From: Phycisphaerales bacterium UBA7812
Lineage (GTDB): Bacteria > Planctomycetota > Phycisphaerae > Phycisphaerales > UBA1924
Length of the DNA: 10,152 nt
Reading direction: 5' to 3'
NCBI GenBank assembly: GCA_002480345.1
Contig: DLBY01000020.1
Coordinates: 1-10,152, forward strand
Positions within the stretch are counted from its first letter, which is position 1. The number at the start of each line of letters is the position of its first letter. Shown piece after piece: positions 6,431 through 10,152 of this stretch. A program made the translations under genes and the position numbers. The notes beneath the pieces were generated by a model. That model did no database searches. It was not told the DNA's origin and saw nothing but the letters and a program-made list of their open reading frames with translations.

Positions 6431-7588
6431 ATGCACACCGACCGCCCCCTGAAGTTCAACACCCGCGCCGTCCACGCCGGCCAGTCGCCCGACCCCGCGA
6501 CCGGCGCGATCATGACCCCGATCTATCAGACCTCGACTTTTGTGCAGAAATCGCCGGGAGTGTTCGTCGAGGACTACGACTACTCCCGCGGCGCCAACCC
6601 CACCCGCACCGCGTTCCAGGACAACATCGCCTCGCTCGAGAACGCGAAGCACGGGCTCGCCTTCTCGTCGGGCGTCGCCGCGACGGGCGCCGTCATCCAC
6701 CTACTCAGCGCGGGCGATCATGTCATCCTCTGCGACGATGTGTACGGCGGCACCAACCGCCTCTACAACCGCGTGTTCGCCCAGCTCGGCATCGAGATCA
6801 GCATGGTCGATCTCACCGACGAGGCCGCGTACCGCGCCGCTTTCCGCGACAGCACGAAGCTGGTGTGGATCGAGACGCCCACCAACCCGACGCTGAAGAT
6901 CGTGGACATCGAGAAGGCCGCGTCGATCGCGCGCGAGCGGGGCGCGATCTGCGCCGTGGACAACACCTTCGCGACGCCGTATCTCCAGAACCCGCTGGAC
7001 ATGGGCGCGCACATCGTGTGCCACAGCACGACCAAGTACATCGGCGGGCACTCCGACGCGATCGGGGGCGTGCTGTGCGCCAACGACGAGGAGATCTACC
7101 AACGCCTCAAGTTCATCCAGCTCTCCGAGGGCGCGGTGCCGGGCATCCAGGAGTGCTTCCTGTTCCTGCGTTCCACCAAGACGCTGGGCCTGCGGATGGA
7201 ACGGCACTGCGCCAACGCCGCGAAGATCGCCGACCACCTCGCGTCCCATCCCGCGGTCGACCGCGTGGTCTACCCCGGGATGGCGAGCCACCCCCAGCAC
7301 GCGATCGCGAAAAAGCAGATGCGCGACTTCGGGGGCATGATCACCATCTTCCTCAAGGGCGGGCTCGCGGCGGCGAAGACCATGCTCGAGCGCGTGGAGA
7401 TCTTCGCGCTCGCCGAATCCCTGGGCGGCGTCGAATCGCTCATCGAGCACCCCGCGATCATGACCCACGCGTCCGTTCCCGCGGACCAGCGGGCGAAGCT
7501 CGGCATCGACGATGCGCTCGTGCGTCTGAGCGTCGGCATCGAGGACGCCGATGACCTGATCGCGGACCTGGACGGCGCCCTGGTCTGA
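6431..7588 (+). CDS. Cystathionine gamma-lyase / gamma-synthase family PLP enzyme
   Basis: A fold-I PLP enzyme of the Cys/Met metabolism family. Next to cystathionine beta-synthase the likely reaction is cleavage of cystathionine to cysteine, 2-oxobutyrate and ammonia. In the 385-residue form, YSRGANPTR (51-59) supplies the phosphate-binding Tyr/Arg from the neighbouring subunit, Asp177 (VDNTFATPY) binds the PLP ring nitrogen, Lys202 (STTKYIGGHSD) forms the Schiff base, SLGGVESLIEHPA starts at 330, and Arg365 (LVRLSVG) would bind the substrate carboxylate. Sequence alone does not separate lyase from gamma-synthase; MetB-annotated actinobacterial proteins look similar. An alternative ATG at 6362 overlaps the upstream stop as ATGA and would add 23 residues. 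I prefer 6431 because homologues start near FNTRAVHAGQ. Neither start has a strong Shine-Dalgarno sequence. Confidence 0.9.
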   Translation: MHTDRPLKFNTRAVHAGQSPDPATGAIMTPIYQTSTFVQKSPGVFVEDYDYSRGANPTRTAFQDNIASLENAKHGLAFSSGVAATGAVIHLLSAGDHVILCDDVYGGTNRLYNRVFAQLGIEISMVDLTDEAAYRAAFRDSTKLVWIETPTNPTLKIVDIEKAASIARERGAICAVDNTFATPYLQNPLDMGAHIVCHSTTKYIGGHSDAIGGVLCANDEEIYQRLKFIQLSEGAVPGIQECFLFLRSTKTLGLRMERHCANAAKIADHLASHPAVDRVVYPGMASHPQHAIAKKQMRDFGGMITIFLKGGLAAAKTMLERVEIFALAESLGGVESLIEHPAIMTHASVPADQRAKLGIDDALVRLSVGIEDADDLIADLDGALV

Positions 7589-7612
7589 CCCGTGATCGGC
7601 TCCGCGCGGGGC

Positions 7613-8038
7613 TCAGGGCGCGAACCGCTCCCACAGCAGCAGCGCGGTGAGCAGCACACAGGGAACCAGAAAAAGACAGGCGGTCGTCCAGCCCGCGATC
7701 ACCCAGCCGCGTCGCGCGTCACGCCCGCCCGCGTAGTGGATCGCGACGCAGACGGCGCTCGCGGCCGAGAGCGCGACGCCGGAAATCGGGATCGCGAAGA
7801 TATTGAACGCGTCCCGTCGTGTCGCGAGGACCGCCGCGACGCACAGCACCGCGAAGCACCCGCCCATGAGGCCGAGTTGCGTCCAGCCGTCGCGTCGTCG
7901 GCATCGGAGTCGGGCGAGGGCCCAGTCGATCGTCGTGCCGCATTCGGGGCAGCAGGCTTGCGCCGTTTCCCGGATCCCCGCAAGGCAATACCCGCAATGA
8001 TGGCATCGGGGGACTCGGTGCCTCGGGGACCGGGTCAT
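7613..8038 (-). CDS. Small zinc-ribbon membrane protein, unknown function
   Basis: A 141-residue protein. A basic N-terminus (MTRSPRHRVPR) leads into a zinc ribbon with CHHCGYCLAG (12-21) and CPECG (30-34). Cys12, 15, 30 and 33 are the expected ligands, and Cys18 and Cys29 are extra. A basic linker (LRCRRRD, 44-50) follows, then three membrane segments (about 55-72, 78-101, 112-136). The basic residues put the ribbon in the cytoplasm by the positive-inside rule. Its ATG lies only four bases after the stop of the DUF1579 gene, so the two are probably translated from one mRNA. The 24-base gap to the converging plus-strand gene contains no clear terminator. I do not recognise a function; CGY-x-L-x-G plus CPECG ribbons are frequent in planctomycete proteins. 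Confidence 0.75.
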   Translation of the reverse strand: MTRSPRHRVPRCHHCGYCLAGIRETAQACCPECGTTIDWALARLRCRRRDGWTQLGLMGGCFAVLCVAAVLATRRDAFNIFAIPISGVALSAASAVCVAIHYAGGRDARRGWVIAGWTTACLFLVPCVLLTALLLWERFAP

Positions 8039-8042
8039 CTCG

Positions 8043-8576
8043 TCACGCCTTGGTGTAGTTGATCTCCATGCACTTCGATTCCTTCCCCGCGTTCGGTCCC
8101 GCGGAAGGGGTGAACCAGGTCTCCATCCGGTTCGTCCCGTCGTCGTGCAGCGTCACGAGCGTCCGCTTCTTCATCATGTGCCCCGACCCCGGGTCCCTGA
8201 GCTCGTCGACCATTGTCCACGACTTGGTCGACTCGTCGTGCTGACCATGCTCGGTCATCATGAAGGTCGCCATCGTGTCGATCCAGAAGGCTTCCCAGCG
8301 CTGCTCGACCGTGTTGTAGCCGAGGTAGCCCTTGCCCTCGAACATGCCCGAATCGTCTCTATAGGCCTGCTCGAGAAACTTACCACCGAAGATCAGCGAG
8401 GTTTCCATCGTCCCGTGCGAGACCATCGGTTCCGCGCCCGTCTCCGGCCCCGGTCCCATCCACATCTTCACCTCGGCGCGCCAGGTCCCCTCGAAGTTCC
8501 TGAGCAGTTCGTGCTGCGGCGCGAGCTTGCCCGCGGCCATGCACGCCTCGGTCATTTTCTGTGTGTCGGTTGCCAT
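8043..8576 (-). CDS. DUF1579 family protein, no signal peptide
   Basis: A 177-residue protein of the DUF1579 family (function unknown). The family hallmarks are here: PQHELLRNFEGTW near the start (20-32), HGTMETSLIFGGKFLEQ (54-70), FEGKGYLGYNT (79-89) and EAFWIDTMATFMM (95-107). No signal peptide or membrane segment is visible, so it is predicted to be cytosolic. It is the shorter paralogue of the exported protein at 8685-9335: the two align over PQH-x2-L, the GG-x2-L block, the G-x-G-x-x-GY/F block and the W-x-DTM block. Methionine is high (16 of 177). GGGGG starting about ten bases before ATG 8576 supports the start. It follows an intrinsic terminator, so it needs either its own promoter or read-through. 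The zinc-ribbon membrane gene follows after four bases. Confidence 0.88.
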   Translation of the reverse strand: MATDTQKMTEACMAAGKLAPQHELLRNFEGTWRAEVKMWMGPGPETGAEPMVSHGTMETSLIFGGKFLEQAYRDDSGMFEGKGYLGYNTVEQRWEAFWIDTMATFMMTEHGQHDESTKSWTMVDELRDPGSGHMMKKRTLVTLHDDGTNRMETWFTPSAGPNAGKESKCMEINYTKA

Positions 8577-8621
8577 CTCGATCCCCCTTCCCTTGCACGC
8601 GGTCTTCCGAACCGTGATCCG

Positions 8622-8652
8622 AAAAACCGGGCGCCGTTCCCACGCCGCCCGG
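8622..8652 (-). terminator. Intrinsic terminator between the two DUF1579 genes
   Basis: On the minus strand CCGGGCG (8652-8646) and CGCCCGG (8633-8627) form a perfect seven-base-pair stem with a 12-base loop, directly followed by TTTTT (8626-8622). The stem begins 32 bases after the stop of the exported DUF1579 gene. This is a standard Rho-independent terminator. Only 45 bases remain from its T-tract to the next ATG, and I see no good promoter in them, so the hairpin may act as a partial terminator that lowers expression of the downstream genes. Confidence 0.8.
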
Positions 8653-8684
8653 CCTCTTGATTCTCTTCCCGCCAGCGGGGTGAT

Positions 8685-9335
8685 TCAGCCGCCGATCACC
8701 TGTCCCTTCTTCGGGGCGCGGCGGTACTCGATCACACCCGTGTTCATGAACTCGGGGCCCATCATCTCGCCTTTCTCCCAGAACTCCAGGTTGTACCCGC
8801 CCTCCACGAACTTGTAGATGTTCTTGACGGTGTACTCGCCCATCATCGGATGCTTGGTCGTTCCCTCGACGACGATGTTCTCACCGTCCATCGTGCCCGA
8901 TTGGCGCATCTGACCCGTACCCATCGTGTCCATCCAGGTGCTGACAAACTCGTTGGTCGCCTTGTCGAAGCCCATCATGCCGAGGCCGTTGAACTCCGTG
9001 CGTCGCCCCATGAACAGCATGTCCATCTCGACCTCGCACATGAGCTGCCGCCCGCCCAGCACGAAGTACGACTTGCAGGTCCCCGTGCTGACCTCAGCCG
9101 GCGCGGAGGGGTCCATCTTGAATTTCGCGGTCATCACCCAATCGCCCGCGAGTTGCTTGAGCATCGCGTGCTGCGGCGTGTCGGGCTTCGAAGTCGCGTC
9201 CATCATCGCGAGCATCTGCTCCATGTCGGGCATGCCGCCCTCCATGGGCGCGCCCTCAGGCTGCGCGTCCATCGCCATCCATCCGCCCGCGCACAGCGCC
9301 GCCGCCGTGCCCACGATCAGCATCATCTTCTTCAC
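8685..9335 (-). CDS. Exported DUF1579 protein, methionine-rich
   Basis: A 216-residue protein. The signal peptide has KK at 2-3, a hydrophobic core LIVGTAAALCAGG (6-18) and probable cleavage near AMDA-QPEG (24/25), so it should be periplasmic or secreted. A Met/Gly/Pro-rich linker (25-50) precedes the DUF1579 domain (about 52-206): TPQHAMLKQLAGDW (53-66), GTCKSYFVLGGRQLMCEVE (85-103), FNGLGMMGFD (115-124), WMDTMGTGQM (134-143). Methionine reaches 29 of 216 residues, unusually high. I start it at GTG 9335 because AAGGAGA (9347-9341) is six bases upstream and the Lys-Lys signal-peptide head begins there; ATG 9326 is the alternative. The frame stays open for 91 codons upstream, but that part is not protein-like. 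The function of the family is unknown. Confidence 0.88.
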   Translation of the reverse strand: MKKMMLIVGTAAALCAGGWMAMDAQPEGAPMEGGMPDMEQMLAMMDATSKPDTPQHAMLKQLAGDWVMTAKFKMDPSAPAEVSTGTCKSYFVLGGRQLMCEVEMDMLFMGRRTEFNGLGMMGFDKATNEFVSTWMDTMGTGQMRQSGTMDGENIVVEGTTKHPMMGEYTVKNIYKFVEGGYNLEFWEKGEMMGPEFMNTGVIEYRRAPKKGQVIGG

Positions 9336-9582
9336 GACCTTCTCCTTCGTTCCTGTCCCGCGATGCGCTGCCGTACCGGGAGCGCCGCGCCCCGCGCCGC
9401 CGATCCGGTTGGCGACAGGGTGTCTGTTGTGCCGACACCCGCGCGGGCGCCGACCATCCCGAAGACTTCCACGCGGATCTGTCGATTCCGCGCGGAGAAG
9501 TCCACATCTCTCGCGAACACAGAGGGATGCGGCGGCATGCCACCGGCCCCACGCGCCGGTGCACCGCCCCTGCCGCGGAGCC
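9336..9582 (-). promoter_or_regulatory. Structured 5' leader of the exported DUF1579 gene (candidate RNA element)
   Basis: This is about 250 bases without a gene between the candidate promoter and GTG 9335. It contains four hairpins: 9541-9561, seven perfect pairs (CACCGGC/GCCGGTG) around seven bases; 9464-9502, two tiers with GACTTC/GAAGTC outside and CGCGGA/TCCGCG inside around a nine-base loop; 9418-9440, seven perfect pairs (GGGTGTC/GACACCC) around nine bases; and 9365-9385, GCGCT/AGCGC then CCG/CGG with a triloop. None has a T-tract, so they are not terminators. I recognise no known riboswitch class. In GC-rich DNA some hairpins occur by chance, so this is a candidate only. Confidence 0.4.
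9341..9347 (-). promoter_or_regulatory. Ribosome binding site that fixes the GTG start
   Basis: AAGGAGA on the minus strand (9347-9341) is the strongest Shine-Dalgarno match next to any gene in this window. It stands six bases before GTG 9335 and 15 before ATG 9326, so the GTG is the better start of the exported DUF1579 protein. Confidence 0.75.
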
Positions 9583-9611
9583 ATTATGCCCGATATCCGC
9601 ATCCACAAAAG
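9583..9611 (-). promoter_or_regulatory. Candidate promoter for the exported DUF1579 gene
   Basis: On the minus strand CATAAT (9588-9583) matches the -10 consensus at five of six positions. The -35 position is poor (CTTTTG at 9611-9606 with a 17-base spacer). However, the DNA upstream to about 9640 is strikingly A/T-rich for this genome, with AATTGAGTTTTCGC and a TTTTT run, like an UP element. It would start transcription near 9576 and give a long leader. Confidence 0.4.
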
Positions 9612-9632
9612 CGAAAACTCAATTTGTTTGGT

Positions 9633-9669
9633 AAAAAGTTGGGTTGTCGATCTTTCCCGATCACCCCAA
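9633..9669 (-). terminator. Probable intrinsic terminator of the RibA-like gene
   Basis: It begins eight bases after the stop codon. TTGGG (9669-9665) pairs with CCCAA (9643-9639), GT (9664-9663) can pair with AC (9647-9646), and GATC (9662-9659) pairs with GATC (9652-9649) around the loop GGGAAA. Small bulges interrupt the stem. One base later comes TTTTT (9637-9633). Its position and T-tract are right; the bulges lower confidence. Confidence 0.55.
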
Positions 9670-9677
9670 TCGGTTTG

Positions 9678-10152
9678 TCACCGATCCCGGAGAGGCACGC
9701 GTTCCACCACCTCGACCCCGAACGCCTCGAGTCCGGGCATCGCGCGGTCCGAGTTCGTCAACAGCCGCAGCTTGCTCACCCCCAGTTGACGCAGGATCTG
9801 GACCCCCACGCCGTACTCGCGCAGCGCGGGCGGCATCGAGCCCCCGACCGAGTCCGGGTGCGTCAGGTCCGGCGCGTCGGCGCCGCTCGCGTGCGCCTCG
9901 CGGCGGATCCGGCTCAAACTATCCGCGAAGCTCGCCATTGATCCCTCGGGGCGCAGGTACACGATCGCGCCGCGCCCCTCTCTCTGGATCGCCTCCATGG
10001 ACGCGCGCAGCTGCGCGCCCGTCGAGCCCCCGTCGCTCGCGGACCCCAGTTCGTCGAAGATGTCCCCGAGCACATGGCGCTTGTGCATCCGCACCAGAAC
10101 GGGGTCGCCCGCGTCGACGACCTCCCCGTTCCCGTCGAGGCGTCCGATCCCG
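9678..10152 (-). CDS. RibA-like (GTP cyclohydrolase II) domain with degenerate active site, C-terminal part
   Basis: The reading frame is open to the right edge, so only the last 157 codons are seen. The sequence follows the GTP cyclohydrolase II domain (first step of riboflavin synthesis): DPVLVRMH, LGDIFDEL, REGRGAIVYLRPEG, EYGVGVQILRQLGVSKLRLLTN, FGVEVVERVPL. The active site is gone. E. coli RibA zinc ligand Cys54 is His here, and Cys65/Cys67 fall in a Ser/Gly stretch (GSASDGGSTG). The RQEGRGIGL motif is RPEGSMASF, and the catalytic Tyr105 position in KIRAYAL is Glu (RIRREAH). The C-terminus stops right after ERVPL, about 30 residues short. This resembles RibX, the inactive RibA-like half of RibBX fusions known in Proteobacteria, so an N-terminal RibB (DHBP synthase) domain is expected beyond the edge. 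A pseudo-enzyme or regulatory role is likely. Confidence 0.8.
   Translation of the reverse strand, partial: GIGRLDGNGEVVDAGDPVLVRMHKRHVLGDIFDELGSASDGGSTGAQLRASMEAIQREGRGAIVYLRPEGSMASFADSLSRIRREAHASGADAPDLTHPDSVGGSMPPALREYGVGVQILRQLGVSKLRLLTNSDRAMPGLEAFGVEVVERVPLRDR

Noticed and set aside
7598..7613. Bidirectional terminator between the converging genes at 7589-7612
   Set aside because: The GGCTCC/GGGGCT dyad relies on two G-U pairs, runs into the stop codon of the minus-strand gene and has no T-tract.
9285..9300. Lipoprotein box around Cys15 of the exported DUF1579 protein
   Set aside because: The residue before the Cys is Leu rather than Gly or Ala, so it does not fit the lipobox; ordinary signal-peptidase cleavage is more likely.
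9336..9608. A 91-residue N-terminal extension of the exported DUF1579 protein
   Set aside because: It would bury the signal peptide. A strong ribosome binding site points to GTG 9335.
1..10152. Mobile elements, CRISPR arrays, phage genes or toxin-antitoxin pairs
   Set aside because: No transposase or integrase motifs, terminal inverted repeats or regularly spaced repeats were seen.

Overview
This is a GC-rich bacterial window. It reads as a planctomycete, most likely Phycisphaerae-like, because of tandem DUF1579 proteins, two membrane proteins that start with a four-cysteine zinc ribbon, weak Shine-Dalgarno use, and the general style of the proteins. The phylum call is inference, since no rRNA is present. 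I recognise no mobile element, CRISPR array or phage gene. Almost all of the window is ordinary, densely packed coding DNA.

Left edge (1-160): the 5' end of a tRNA on the minus strand, most likely tRNA-Pro, runs off the window and has a good sigma70-type promoter behind it. Region 160-4761 holds five minus-strand genes with gaps of about 20-50 bases, possibly one transcription unit: a CheV-like CheW-receiver protein, a zinc-ribbon membrane protein, SurE nucleotidase, an oversized inositol-monophosphatase-family enzyme, and a GalU-like UTP-glucose-1-phosphate uridylyltransferase. The last three suggest sugar-phosphate and nucleotide housekeeping.

A 227-base divergent intergenic region (4762-4988) separates cheV from a plus-strand pair (4989-7588): cystathionine beta-synthase with a C-terminal pair of CBS domains, and a cystathionine gamma-lyase/synthase-type PLP enzyme. 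Together they form the reverse transsulfuration route from homocysteine and serine to cysteine.

The right part (7613-10152) is again minus-strand. Read in transcription order it holds: the 3' end of a RibA-like gene, a probable intrinsic terminator, a candidate promoter in an A/T-rich patch, a 250-base leader with four GC-rich hairpins, an exported methionine-rich DUF1579 protein with a GTG start, a canonical intrinsic terminator, a second DUF1579 protein without a signal peptide, and, four bases later, a second zinc-ribbon membrane protein.

The best candidates for something new are: (i) the RibA-like domain, which keeps the GTP cyclohydrolase II fold sequence but has lost all three zinc cysteines and the catalytic motif (RibX-like); (ii) the structured leader with flanking terminators around the DUF1579 pair; and (iii) the two zinc-ribbon membrane proteins with no known role, one of them tightly coupled to DUF1579.
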